Source: Talpa occidentalis
Taxonomy: Eukaryota > Chordata > Mammalia > Eulipotyphla > Talpidae
Assembly (NCBI RefSeq): GCF_014898055.3
Contig: NW_023601322.1
Coordinates: 73,560,740 to 73,624,739, forward strand
Reading direction: 5' to 3'
Length of the DNA: 64,000 nt
Made by a program: the position numbers and the translations under genes
Notes under the pieces: model-generated
Database searches by the model: none
Told to the model about the DNA's origin: nothing
Seen by the model: only the letters and a program-made list of their open reading frames with translations
Shown here: positions 1-11,160 of the stretch, piece by piece
Numbering within the stretch: position 1 is the stretch's first letter
Layout: each line of letters opens with the position of its first letter

Positions 1-2380
1 TCATATATCCCTGGCATAAAACTTCTCCAGAGATGAAATAGCTTTGTGACAGGAGGGTTGTGGCGGGGGGCGGGGGAGGCCTGGGAAGGGAGGCGGGAAG
101 GTAGTCCTGGAAAGCCCGCATGACCTCTTGTCACCAGTCACAGTGCCGCCTCTGTGAAGGCATCTTTGAAATGATTGAAGTTGGACTATTACTGCGGAGC
201 CCTTTTCAATAATGAATTTTAAATTATAAATGACATTTTGTTGTGTGCCCTTCTCTCCCACCTGTTGGTACTTAACTGGGAAAATTGATGCAGTTGTTGT
301 CTAGGCGAGCAAACTTTGGAAGTTAAGCCTGGAGCTTAGTTTTAGTTCTCAACCGAGAAAGCTCCGACCCTCCCGAGTTAGATGTCTATCAAGGCCACAT
401 CCTGGGCCCAACCTGGGCTGGACGTGAGGCCCACAGCCCTTGTGAGACCTGCAAGCATTCCCCTTCATTCTTTTCTCTTTGAGGACAGCCTTCGAGGACC
501 TATCATTTGGACAACATAGCACCCTTGGGTGCTTTGGCACCCAGGGGACCCTGTGAGGCTGACTTCCTCCCATGAGGCGGTGGGCGCGAATACCGGCAGT
601 TAAAATTACAGGGCTAGCTCAGTGAGATAATTAACCAGTCAAAACTATGAAGAAATTGCCATTTGTTTATTTCCCTTAAAAGAAACTGCTAAGGCAAAGG
701 GAAGAAAATTTAAGAGTAATCACTGGTGCGCCAGCCCTTTCCACTGACCCTGGCATTCAGGGTTTTCTTTCATTGCATCAATCATTCTTGGCAATTAGGT
801 GTGCTTTCCTTATTAATGCCAGGGTAGGGAAGCAGAAAATGAAGGCCCTTCTTCGCAAATAGCTGCTTAATGTTGCAATGCTTGTCTATAAGTCACAAAA
901 GCCATGGAGGTTTGCCCACCCCCGAGCACAGAACGCCCTTGATGACAGCTGCAGAATAGAATTATTCTTGCCGATAAGCAAACTCCGGCATTTTCCGCTG
1001 GCCTGTACGCTTTCCCAGAGCAGGGTGGGGCTCGAGGAGGTGCACCCAGCCTGACCAAGCAGAGTCAGCCCACCTTACCCAGGGCACGATGCTCGCCCAA
1101 GCTAGGCATCAAGCACTTGCTTCTCAGCAAATACCCGGCTCCCTCTCTCCTCTGTCTTTTTTTCCTCAGGCAGCGGGATTAAACCTGCTAAGGGTGGGAT
1201 GGGGACAGAGGATGCAGGGGCCAAAAGATTTTTGTGTCCACTCCCTAGTTGTTAGGTACCACCTGGGTGCAAGATGCCACCCCAGGTGCCATGTGCCCCT
1301 GCCTCAGTTTCCAAATGTGACATAGGTCACTCTGAAGCTGGGGACCAGCTCTCCTTCAGCCTCTCTGAGCCTAGAAAAGAAGAAAGTTCAACAGGAAGAC
1401 TTGAAGCAAGACCTGAAATCCTGATTTCTTTATCACAAAATAGATCTTGCCACCCTTGTGACACTAGGGACTCTGCCTGGGTTATATCCTTTCTAAAGTC
1501 CTAAAGGTAGAAAACACCTTGGCCAAAGCATATCTGTGTGGGGGAATTATCTGGAGGCAGATAACTTACCAGCTGACCACTTGACCCCAGCATCACTTGG
1601 GCTTTCAAAGGTGGCCTCATCCTAAGCCTGACTGTTCGGTCCTGATCACAGACTCACAGAAGTCACAGGAGGGACACTTTGCACGAGGCTCAGAGCCCTT
1701 TTGTTCATCCCTGATCAACAGACCGGCACTGCCCCCCATGGCTCTCTCTGCAGATGGGAGGTCATAGCTGCTTGCCTGGCACAGTGCCACTAGCTGATGC
1801 GCTTTGACATGTCACCTCTACAAAGCACACCATTGATTTTCTTTTCCTTTCAAATCAGAGCCTCTCTCCAACAGCATCCAAAAACCATAGGAGCAGGGCA
1901 CTGAATTAGAACATGTTGGACAGACAAGGTTATCTTCTCCAGAAAGGATATCGACAGCTGCCCCTACTGGGAGGAAAAGTGTCTAAAGAAACAGGGAGGG
2001 GAAAGGCTTGTCAGAACTGGGACTGCATGATCAACTCTGCAGTCAGAACAGCCTTTGCTGGGAACTTGAGGTTACAGGCCACAGCTCGCCCTGCCACAGC
2101 CTGTTAGCAATGAGAGCAGGGCAGGTGACTGTGTGAACGGCAGGCTCAGATTGGCCAGAGCTGCACTCCCAGGGACCTGGAGAGAGTCACCTTCCTGTTC
2201 CAACTTGGGTTTATTGGTCTTTAAAGCTGGGACTGGAGTAATGCCAAGGTCAACCCCAGCCACTCCAGCAGGTGAACGGCCTCTCATCATTTGTCTATAA
2301 GCTGATTCTAACAGTTGAGAACAAGTAAATCACATTTATATTGTTGTTACTGTAAAATATTATTATTCCCTGCAGAGTCA
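1..2380. other. Unique non-coding sequence, no gene recognised
   Basis: This stretch has only short open frames with no family resemblance. It opens with a G-rich tract around 61-80. A piece near 1300-1335 reads like the 'cctcagtttcc' core of a MIR element, too short to call firmly. The AT-rich part at about 600-860 is treated separately as a possible conserved block. No exon or promoter is evident. Confidence 0.6.
600..860. promoter_or_regulatory. Possible conserved noncoding block (AT-rich)
   Basis: A compact AT-rich patch within more GC-rich sequence, without repeat hallmarks. It holds several TAAT/ATTA-type cores such as 'gataattaacc' near 626-637 and a fork-head-like 'tgtttattt' near 664-672. 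Both points are seen directly; regulatory function is inference, and cross-species conservation could not be tested here. Confidence 0.2.
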
Positions 2381-2827
2381 CATCATGTCCTAGTATTTCT
2401 TTGCATCCAGCACGCTCACCCCTTGTCACTCAACAAAGGCAATTTTCTAGTATCAGGTTCAAATAGTTCTCCTTTTTTACCCTCCATCAGTTAGTTGCCT
2501 TTCACACATCCCCACATTCATGCATGTTATCTCTTTTATCATTGGTTGGTTCTTTTCCCCAAAGTCCTCTGTTCTGGAGCCTCTTTTTATTGCTCCAATA
2601 TAGAACAATCTTGTGGGTTGCACCATCCTTCCCGGAATATCCTAACTCTTCCTTTCTTGGCTTACATTTTCATTTTGTTGGAGCACACCTTTCTGTAATT
2701 CTTAAGAAAGTATGTACAGGGGTTCATCTTTCCATTCCTTAAAGGTCTGAAAATGCTTTTATTCTGTCTTTAAACATGACAGATTAACTGCACATAGAAT
2801 TCCAAGTTGACAGTTTACCTTTTAATA
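2380..2827 (-). mobile_element. Ancient L1 fragment, antisense
   Basis: T-rich text resembles the reverse complement of old mammalian L1 5'/ORF1-side sequence, including 'catagaattccaagttgacagt' -like wording at about 2794-2815. The left border is uncertain. The fossil appears to resume at about 3176 after an inserted element. No coding capacity remains. Confidence 0.45.
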
Positions 2828-3175
2828 GTAAAGACAGGGTAACTGCTATAATAAACAACCCTTAATGCTGGAGGTACAACAGAAATTATTGTGCACTCAC
2901 ATTATAGCCTACTCATTCCCCAAGATGTTGAGATGTGGGGGTTCTCTGCTCCCCAAAATAATTCAAGGACCATACAGACTGCCTCTATTGTGATTCCAAG
3001 GTCCTGATGGACAGGAATGAGAGTATAGAAAAGACCCACCAGATTTTTAACTGACCTAGCCGAGAAGTGATATATTATTCTACTCGTAGCTTCTCTGTGA
3101 AAACTATTCAGGGGTGGGAAGTAGAAGTTGGACTGTGAACACAGGAAGAGAAAACCACACCCTCAATTTTTAAGG
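2828..3175 (+). mobile_element. Ancient interspersed repeat, probably LTR-like, inside L1
   Basis: The block begins 'gggtaactgctataataaac' near 2836 and ends with wording like 'ccgagaagtgatat' and 'cacaggaagagaaaac'. I recognise this as an old mammalian interspersed repeat related in style to antisense MLT1-like LTRs ('taacaaa...cttaa..caacag'), but I cannot name the family. It interrupts the flanking antisense L1 text, so it inserted after that L1. No open reading frame is present. Confidence 0.45.
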
Positions 3176-3960
3176 GCTCCTCTTTAAGCATGTTGTGTCT
3201 TTGATTAAAAAGTCCAATACTAGATTGATCTTTGTTCTTTGTGGATAACCAGCTTTAATCTTTCTGGAAGCTATTAGGATCATTTCTTTATCTTCTTGAA
3301 GTTCCATTAGAGTGGGATACTTTGTTTCCTTAGTTTACCTCCAAAATCTCTGCCTGGCATACAACATAGCTGGGGTTGGGTGGGGGGACCAAGACCCTCA
3401 CCTCAAACTCAGAACTCATTAATCAATAGTATTTTCATAAAAAATAAATAATATTTCTATAAACAATATTTTATAAAATGAAAGTTAACATAAAAATCCA
3501 TAATGAATAGAATCATAACTGATGAACTGTTATGGCATTTCACAGTGATGATCTGACTTTGTATCTCCCTTCTGTAGGGTCCTCAATTAAAAAATATATA
3601 TGCTTCCTCAAGTGAAAGCAGTTATAATTTTTTAAAAATAATTCCTTCTTGGTTTTCTCATCTGTCTTTCTAGAACTCTTAATTGAATACATAACATCCT
3701 GGATCATTATTTTCTGTCTCACCTTTTCTCTCAAAGATTCTGCTTCTGTATATCTTATTCTATATTCTGGAAAATTTCCTTGGCTTTCTCACCCAATCTG
3801 AGTATTGAATATTTTTATTTCAAGGACTGTCCTTTCCAAGCACAATCTCTCTCTCTCTTTCTGATTTCCAGAAGTGACATCTTTAAGCTGTTTGAAGATA
3901 CCAGTTAGTAATTTTTGGGTTTCTGTTTGAATTCTATTTTTATTTTTCTTCTGTCATACA
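3176..3960 (-). mobile_element. Ancient L1 fragment, antisense (continuation)
   Basis: T-rich sequence continues the antisense L1 text, with phrases such as 'ttgatctttgttctttgtggataa' -like sequence near 3222-3246 and 'tctagaactctt' near 3670. It runs up to the microsatellite. It is heavily diverged, and the 3400-3540 part is AT-rich and may be separate. The short frames here are chance. Confidence 0.45.
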
Positions 3961-3961
3961 G

Positions 3962-3963
<2 letters not shown>

Positions 3964-4041
<78 letters not shown>

Positions 4042-4052
4042 TGTGTGTGTGT
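3964..4052 (+). repeat. Compound (TC)n(TG)n microsatellite
   Basis: About 21 TC units (3964-4005) run directly into about 22 TG units (to 4052) with a single TA interruption near 4035. The (RE)n, (HT)n and (SL)n proteins predicted on both strands here are translations of this repeat, not genes. The tract is likely length-polymorphic between individuals. Confidence 0.97.
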
Positions 4053-4670
4053 TTCAGTTGCCATTTTTGTCTGTTTTCAGTTTGTGATCTTGCTGTCTGT
4101 TTCATGCTGTGGGTCTGGTGAGTCTTGCTTGACCACTCACACAGCTCTCCCACCATGGTCTTACATTCAAGTATAAGAATGAAGAAGAGGCTGACCAGCT
4201 CTTATTTCAGGGCAGCGCTGGCCAGATGGCAGTTTCTTTAAGAGGAACCAGCCTTTGCGCTGGTTAGCTCCCGAGGTGCCAAAGTGAGGAGATGCCCACA
4301 TTACCCCCATGGCTGTCCTCAAGCACTTTATTTCATTTCTTTAGAGAAGAACCCGTGCCGTTTTGTGCAGAAGGGAGTTTTCCATACACAGACCTTCAGT
4401 TTCCCGGTTACCATCTCAGCTGTGCCTCTGGGGGAGGTGTCGTTCTGGAGGTGGGCACCCTCTTCATCTGTGCCCTTCTGTGCATGTTCTGAGTTGTGGG
4501 CTGTGGACTGAGATGCCCTCAGCCATCTTCACCAGAAACTGTCCTGCAGAAATTTCTTTAAATGCCTTGTCACTAAGGATACCTCTCTGGTCCCTCCATT
4601 TTTTTTTTATTTATTCTCTTATGGTCATTTAATTGAGTCTCAGGAAGAAAATAAAGTAAGTGCACATGTT
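4053..4670. other. Unique non-coding sequence
   Basis: Short overlapping frames lie on the plus strand between 4284 and 4632, none with a recognisable domain. A T-rich run occurs at 4600-4608. Nothing else can be supported. Confidence 0.5.
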
Positions 4671-4914
4671 CTTCCTAGTGGCCGAGGGGTTAAGTCTCAG
4701 TGCTATCACCTCTATGACCTGAGTTCCATCCCCGGCCAGGAAGCTAGCCCACATATGACCTCTCCTGTCTTGCCCGCTGCTCGCCTCAACAGTATGTTTC
4801 AGTCAATCTGCCTGTTCTGCTCCCCACTCTGTCTCTGGTGAATCCCCCCCACCTCTGGCCCACACCCCAGTTCTTCTATAAAATAAATAAATAAATTTTT
4901 AAAAAAGAAAAGAA
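4671..4914 (+). mobile_element. tRNA-derived SINE, older diverged copy
   Basis: The head at about 4671-4735 resembles a tRNA-Glu-derived promoter (degenerate A box 'gtggccgaggggttaag', B box near 'gagttccatcc'). The family body follows ('gctgctcgcctcaacagtatgt', 'ctctggtgaatcc'), then an (AATA)n/A-rich tail. It is more diverged than the other copies. A second SINE sits in its tail. Possible imperfect flanking duplication: 'agtgcacatg' before it and 'aatgcacgta' after the pair. Confidence 0.9.
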
Positions 4915-5198
4915 GGGTCTCTCCTGGTGGCGCAGGCGGTTGAGCGCAGTGCTGTGAAGCTGTCCGCAGCCTCTGCAGTGCCAGTTCGATCACGGCCGGC
5001 CGGCGAGGGTCCCACATGATGCGCCAGACCTCCCCAGTCGCGCCCGCTGCTCCCCTCAGCAGTGTATTTCTTCGTCAGTCTGCCTGTTCTGTTCCCTGCT
5101 CTGGCTCTGGTGAATCCTCTCACCCTCCCATGCATCTGACCTGCACCCTGGTTCTTGTGTAAAATAAATAATCTTAAAGAAAGAAAAAAGAAAAGAAA
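4915..5198 (+). mobile_element. tRNA-derived SINE nested at tail of previous SINE
   Basis: The start 'gggtctctcctggtggcgca' matches the family head, with B-box-like 'ggttcgatc'-type wording ('cagttcgatcac') near 4980-4992. The body carries 'gctgctcccctcagcagtgta' and 'ctctggtgaatcctctcaccctccc', followed by an A-rich AAGAAA tail. It lies in the same orientation directly after the A-rich tail of the copy at 4671, consistent with integration into that tail. Confidence 0.93.
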
Positions 5199-7146
5199 TG
5201 CACGTACCTATCCCGGTCAGTGAGGGATCCCTGCCCTTGCTGTTTCTATCATGTCAGAAAGATTTAACTTTCTGCTTTGGCAACTGGCAGCTAAACCTTA
5301 ATGGGCCCAAAGCTAGCTCATTACTTCCCCTCTGCCTGCCCCAGAGTATCTGCTCATCCTTGGTCATACCCACGTCAGGGTATAGTACTGAAGTCCACCC
5401 ACTTGCTTAAATGGGACAACTGACGGTCAATCAGAGGACAGCACTGTGCTGGTTTTCTTCTCCAGCGTGTACTTGGCTCCTGCCTGGTGTCTGGACAGCT
5501 GAGCTAGGCAAAGTCTTGATGGGCAGGTGGAAGAGGAAGGGCTGGGATGCCCAGAGAGGGTGCATCTCAACAGTGTTTGGTTATGGACTGTTGTCTTCTC
5601 CTTGGGCTCATCTTTCTGCTGTTTCTCCAGATTCCATTGCATCCCAGCTCACCATCTTCAGACCTGGAAACTTGGCTCTCCAAACCACAATGGAGAACCC
5701 AGTCACCCGGTTGCCATCCATTCTTCTTCCAATAAGGTTCTGGGCTGTCTTTCCAGCCTCATCTGCCTCTGCTATCCTCTGCCTCCCATCCACTGACCTA
5801 ATGAGACCACCAGCTTGCCCCCAGACATGTCTTCAGCCCACACAACTCGTGTATGCCGTCAGCTTGAAAAGCCCCTTCTTCCACTCTTCCCTGCCTTTCC
5901 GCCTTCCCTGCCTGGGCTCAATGCAGCCCTGTCCTGGGAGGTCTCCTGAGTTCCTGCACTTAGAGGGATCCCTTACTTTGCACACCCTCACCCCTTCCTC
6001 ATCAGCCCTCTGCCTTGTACACAGGTTTTGCTTGGGTGGGTGTGTTTCCTGCTTTGAGCTGTGCGATCTAGGAAGTGAGATCGGGCGTAGTGGGCTGCCC
6101 AGTGAAAGGCCCTGGCGCACATTGCCGCACCCCAGGGAGATGAGGGCTGTGTGCGCCATGACTCAGAACTGCACCTGGACCTGGCCTCAGGTTGGGGGAG
6201 AGGCTCCAAATAGCTCGCCTGGTGCTGAGTGGAGGTGCTGCTGCAGTTATAAAAGGTGGCCACGCCACAGTCCTGTGCACTGTGCGGGTGACTTGCATGA
6301 GCCTATCTGGGGAGCTTCAGGTGTGTCTCTACGAGAAAACAAAGGAAGCAAGGGGTCCCATTCACCCTTTACATCCTGGGCTCACCGTTGTCCCTGGTGA
6401 TGCTTATGTATTGGCTCCGGAGTAAACCAAGATGCAAGTACCATGAACCAAGTCCAGACAGTCACTCCCAGCTATCCTGGCCTGGGTCATCCCCAAGATC
6501 TGGTCTAGCATGACGGGGTCAAGCCATATGCAAACCACGAGCAGCACCTTGGGGCGGCAGCACCCATGCAGCTCTCAGGCCAGGCGCCCCTGTTGGTGCC
6601 ATAGGCCGGGTGCTGCTGGGAGAGCCGCCACCTCAGCCCCCTGTGCTGGGAAGGGACCATCCCTTATTTCCATCTTCCTGGCAAGAGAAGTGTAGTAAGG
6701 AGCAGCAGAGCAGGGTGCCTGCCCCCAGCACACCTTTCTCTTGCTGATCACCCTGGCCTGTGGCAAGACAGGCAGGTTGCCGTGCACATGACAGACCTGG
6801 GAGAGTTTGCCAGCACCTCCTGTGCGGTGCTGAGGCTGTTCCCTATGAGTGCCCCATTCTGAAGGCAATTAGTCTAATTGCTTTTGTTATTTCAGAAAAC
6901 AAATTAAACCACCCGAGTGTTTCAAGGTAGAAAAACGCCTGTAATGTATAAGAAATGTTTTAGGAGCGTTTAGTTTACAGCCAGCGGCATCTGAGCAAAC
7001 AGCCAGAAAGCAGGGATAAGAAGTACTCAGGAGGTGGGGACCTCTGTGTGGTGAGCTCCATGCCCTGTGGGGTTGGGTGGAGGGAGCCGCCACGCCTGGA
7101 TGTCCGTGTATGTACTCAGGGTCCTGCTGAGCCCCCAGTCATCCTG
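5199..7146. other. Unique sequence containing the longest open frame of the window
   Basis: Positions 5411-6400 hold an uninterrupted 329-codon frame on the plus strand. Its product is rich in Ser, Pro, Leu, Cys and Trp, has no domain I recognise, and its codons look like ordinary GC-rich DNA. No splice context, promoter or related copy supports it. Positions 6850-7000 are listed separately as a possible conserved block. I regard the region as non-coding. Confidence 0.5.
6850..7000. promoter_or_regulatory. Possible conserved block with palindromic homeodomain cores
   Basis: The 17-base palindrome 'gcaattagtctaattgc' at 6865-6881 has two perfect 8-base arms around one central base, giving ATTA(N3)TAAT. 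It is followed by AT-rich unique sequence with 'aaattaaacc' and 'taatgtataag'. Paired homeodomain cores of this kind are known from developmental enhancers. Function here is inferred only. Confidence 0.25.
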
Positions 7147-7162
7147 GACACTATCCCTCTTT

Positions 7163-7439
7163 CTTTCTTTTTTTAAAGATTGATTTATTTATGCATACAA
7201 AACTGGGGTACAGGCCAGAGGTGTGGGGTGAGGGGTGAGAGGATTCACCAGAGACAGAGTAGGGAACAGAACAGGCAGACTGACTGAAATACACTGCTGA
7301 GGGGAGCAGCTGATGAGACAGGAGAGGCCTGCTACACCATGTGGGTCAGTTCCCTGGCCGGGGTTCGAACTTGTGCTGCAGAGGCTGCAGATAGCTTCAC
7401 AGTGCTGTGCGTAACCCCATGTACCACCAGGGAGGCCCA
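7163..7439 (-). mobile_element. tRNA-derived SINE, antisense
   Basis: The reverse-complement copy starts on the left with a T-rich tail and 'gatttatttatgcataca', contains 'ggattcaccagagacagag' and 'tacactgctgaggggagcag', and ends with the tRNA-like head 'accaccagggaggccc'. It is flanked by imperfect direct repeats, 'gacactatccctcttt' (7147-7162) and 'gatactaccctctttt' (7440-7455), which fit a diverged target-site duplication. Confidence 0.95.
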
Positions 7440-7455
7440 GATACTACCCTCTTTT

Positions 7456-8150
7456 CCCTCACCTTCATGGTCTATGGATTCCGAGTCCTCCAACCCACCC
7501 CTTCTCACTGCCTGGGCTCAGGCCCTCTCCATGGCCAGGATCAGTGGATCAGTTGCCAACTGAGCCCCTGTCTCCCACCTAACCTCCCCATGGCCACCAC
7601 TGGGGCTGTCTAAACACAAGCAACACAAATCAGATCCTGATCATTCACCACTTGCAATAGCTCTGTGGCTTCCTGTAAGCTACAGACAGCCCTTAGCACC
7701 AGGAAGCTGGAGGGCAAACCGCCACCCGCAGGCCCAGGCTACCCACAAGTTGCCCTTGGGAAGCCCTCACTCCATGCTTCACGATGCTGTGGCTTTGTCC
7801 CAGGGAGGTGTGGTGTGCACGCACACCCTGCTCACAAACATGCACACTCACAGGGACTCATATACACGGAGGCCCTGCACCACTCCTCGCTCCCCAGCCT
7901 TCAGGTCAGCCATCCTCGCCTTGGAACGCTTCCCCACCACGTCAGGAGAAGCCAGGTCCATTTTCCTTTGTGCGTTGGGGCTAGAGCTCAGCTCATGTCC
8001 GCACTGGGCTGCAGCCGTTTGTCCCTCCATTGTCCTCACCAAACTGTGAGCAGTTGAGAGAAGTGGGACCTTGCCTTGTCCACTTCCTGCTCCAGGTGTG
8101 TGACAACAGGCTTATTACTCAGAGAATTCAGTAGGTGTCGGACGCACAGA
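7456..8150 (+). mobile_element. Probable L2 LINE 3' remnant
   Basis: The order of motifs follows the L2 3' end: 'aatcagatcctgatcattcacc', 'ctctgtggcttcctgtaagc', a pyrimidine-rich middle with 'ggaacgcttccccacc', then 'gagcagttgagagaagtgggaccttg' and a tail with 'ttcagtaggtgt'. Divergence is high. The several overlapping frames at 7665-8057 are explained by this non-coding fossil. Confidence 0.55.
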
Positions 8151-8690
8151 TGGAGAGAGGAATGGAGGTGGCTGCGAGTGAATGGACGGGTCGCCTTAAG
8201 GATCAGTAAATGCTCTTGTCCCGAGGAATTCTTCCCCTCACCTCGATTCAGCATAAAGAACCACCCCAGGAGGAAAGGAGAGAATGATTGATTGGGTTAG
8301 GGACTCTGTTCCTCACGCTGCACCACCCTTTCCTGTGTGGGGAGCAGAACATGGTGAGAAGCTTCAAAGAGTGGGTGAGCAGCCCGAGGACAGAGACCAG
8401 GCTCTCTTTCCTTCCAAGCAGGACCAAGTGAGGTTCACGTTGAGCCTTTCTCCTGCTCCACTGCTGAAAACTGCTTAGGCCCCAACCTGACTTCTCCCCT
8501 AAGCACTGGGACCTGGGGGGCAGAGGGTGGAGTCTGGTCTCAGACAAGTCAGTCACCCTCCTTCTGTGTCCCCCTGCGAAGATCCTGAAGCACAGAAACC
8601 CCATCTATTTAAAGTGTTCCTTGAATCTGTGTTGAAAAACTAGAGGAGCTGGCAGCCAGGAGTTCTGGTCCCAAGATGCTCATGGCTCTC
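8151..8690. other. Unique non-coding sequence
   Basis: Frames on both strands are short and overlapping, with no family match. Around 8540-8590 the text 'tctcagacaagtcagtcaccctccttctgtg' is MIR-like in style but too degraded to call. Confidence 0.45.
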
Positions 8691-8855
8691 AAGTCCGGAA
8701 TACAGAATCACTGGGAGGATTTCTTAAAAATCAGCTTCCAGCACCCCACCTAGTTCTGCTGAATCAGAATCTCTGGGCTGGGATTGCAGGCATCTTATGC
8801 CAACTTCTCTGGAGGTCGCCTGCAAGGACAGGTCTAGGCTCATCGCCTGAGACTC
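8690..8855 (-). mobile_element. MER5-type (hAT-Charlie) MITE remnant
   Basis: Phrases 'agaatcactgggagga', 'cttaaaaatcagcttccag' and 'tgctgaatcagaatctctggg' match the core of the MER5-type non-autonomous DNA transposons found throughout placental mammals. The terminal inverted repeats are not clear. No coding capacity. The strand given is uncertain. Confidence 0.6.
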
Positions 8856-11144
8856 TGGTGGTGGCTGGGGAGTTGAAATGGCAGGGTCTGAGTGGCACTG
8901 CATCCCTTCCCCTCTCCCAGGCCCCACGCTGGCTGGTGGAAGCCCCACAGCAGTGGAGTCAGCGCCCGAGCCCTTCTCTTGATCTGCCTCTGCCTCTGCC
9001 AAGACATGCTGCTCCCCACAGACTCCCTTGGTCTTCACCCGTCGATACAGTTACTTGGCAGTGCTGTGTTCCGGTTGAATGTAGCTCGCGCACATGTGTT
9101 TGCATGCTGCTTTGTCTCACACTCATCATTAAGGCGTTTTTCTCGGCACCTTCAGTAACCCACATTGGCCATTTGTGCAGGTTCGCGGAGCTGCTGTCCT
9201 CAGCCCAGCCTGCAGCTCCAGGCCCACCGTGGGCCCTACTGGAGAGGACACACTTCCTGGAGGGGTGCAGGCACCTTCCCCAGCACCATGGAGAACCCCT
9301 GCTCATCTCTATGTGCAGTGTGCTGGTGGACATGATCTCAAAGGAGGGAGGGGCCGGTTCCAGACATACACCTAGGACTAGAGCTCTGGCTTTCAGCCCC
9401 TCCCTGAAATCCTCCCCTGCCCCGGGTGCTAGCCCCTCTGAGGGCTTGGCATCCTGCCAGGGCGTCCCGGGACACACCGCATGGAGCTCTCTATTAGGGG
9501 GAAATGCCACACACAGAAAATAATGGGAGTTTAACACCTCACAGCCCAGGCACCCTCCATGTTCAGTGAAACATCTGCAGACTCAAGGAGTCGAGAAGAC
9601 AGGGCTGAGTCAGGTAGGAAAGGCCTTGATAGACTGAGGCCAGACTGAGAAGTGTGGGTGGAAAGTGGAGTGGGGGGTGGCAAGGGGCAAAGATCAGCGG
9701 GGCATGGCAGGGCCAGAGGTCAGAGAGGTGGGCACGGAGGTTGCTTCCAGAGGTTGGTGTGAGAAGCCAGACTGCCCCGCGGCAAATGATCATTTCACCC
9801 ATCTAGAGGAAATATCTGGAAGTGTGACTTAGTAAATAGACTGTGCAAATGAAGGCACTCCATAGAAAGGTTGGCTTTAAATTACTAGTTCACACAGGGA
9901 TGTTTTGTAGGAAAAACATAAAGCATAAGGAAATATAACCTTTGAGAAATCCCCCCACCAAATCCTGCAGTTGGGTTAGCCTTTCCCCTGCTCCTGGCCC
10001 TGAAGTCACAGCCCCCACCCCTTTTCCTACACAGCACCTCCTCTCCCTCTGCTGTGACTGATCAGGACTCTCTTGTCTGTGGGGGTGCGGAGAGGGGTGG
10101 GAGCTGCTGGCCCGACAAGGGCAGGAAGGGGCCTTGGCGCTTCAGCCACAGCAATCAAATCCGCTGGCCCCACCGCCAGGCTGGTCCCTATGGAGATGCT
10201 TCATTGTAAAACTAGTAATTGTTTTTTTTCTTTTGTGAAAGAGCAATTTCCTTTGAACAACTTGAACACTGGAAGCCTGGGTTATGGATTTGTTTAGAGT
10301 TTTTGGTGGTGAAGGCAGGACAATCTTTCTCACATTTAACTGGAATAACCTGCATAGAAAGTCAGTGAGGAATGGCCTGACGCTGGGGAAATAGTAAGGG
10401 CTGCTCTGACGACCTCTGCCGGGCACTGGCTTGGTGGGCCCGTGCTCAGACTTAGCAGGGCGGCATAGGGCTCTGGGGACTTGTGCGCCCACAAGAGGGA
10501 AGCCCTTTAACACCCCAGATGCAGGTGTGCTGTGCCGGGATCAGAGCCTCCACGGAGAACATCTGGGGAGACCCCAGGGGTGTCATGATGTGTCTGTGAG
10601 CACACACTCCAGCCCACTGGGAGGCGACTGGAACCAAATTCAGAACAAGGAGCTGACACTGACAGGGCCAAGTCCTTTGGTACTTGCAGGCTTGGGGCAT
10701 ATGGGCAGCAAATTGGTACCTCAGGGAGAGTCAGCCCTTAAATCCACCAGCCTTTACCTAGCCTTTTCTGGTCCTTTGTATCCTTTTACCTGCCTTCCAG
10801 TGCACAACACCTTAATTTATTAATTTAGTCATTCGTACTCGTTCACACTCAGAGAAGGATCTGTCATTTACACCGTGTGTATTATGGTCAGAGTTCTTGA
10901 CATGGGATGTCTGCCCTTGAAACCTTAACCATTTTTGTGGCATGGAAACACTGCCCCCTATTTATGTAAAGATTTTGTACCAGGGCATAGAGGGGCAGGA
11001 GGTTAGAAAGGACATGGCACTTCAGGGAACAGGCCTTTTCCCCACAGGTGGCTGCCAACCGTGAGGCTAAGGGGGGAATGAGTGGCCTGTGCCCAGGAGA
11101 AATTATTCTAACTTTTGCTTAAAATAATGAGGAAGATTTTTTTC
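8856..11144. other. Unique non-coding sequence, GC-rich then AT-rich
   Basis: The long frames at 8858-9523 (+) and 8959-9537 (-) overlap each other on opposite strands and carry no recognisable domain. That is typical of stop-poor GC-rich DNA. The 10130-10300 part is AT-richer and may be conserved (listed separately). No exon is supported. Confidence 0.5.
10130..10300. promoter_or_regulatory. Possible conserved noncoding block
   Basis: Unique sequence with 'cagcaatcaaatcc', 'ctatggagatgctt' (X-box-like) and 'aactagtaattg' in close order, flanked by ordinary GC-rich sequence. The composition change and clustered core motifs are visible. A regulatory role is inference. Confidence 0.18.
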
Positions 11145-11160
11145 AAGACTGTCGCAAGAG

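Noticed and set aside
3905..4156. Frame encoding long Arg-Glu and His-Thr repeats
   Set aside because: Direct translation of the TC/TG microsatellite.
6248..6256. TATAAAAGG, a TATA-box-like word
   Set aside because: A single match to a short motif, with no initiator, CpG island or downstream exon. It occurs by chance at this frequency.
8858..9537. Overlapping frames of 221 (+) and 192 (-) codons
   Set aside because: Mutually antisense frames in GC-rich DNA, with no domain and no conserved motif. Expected by chance.
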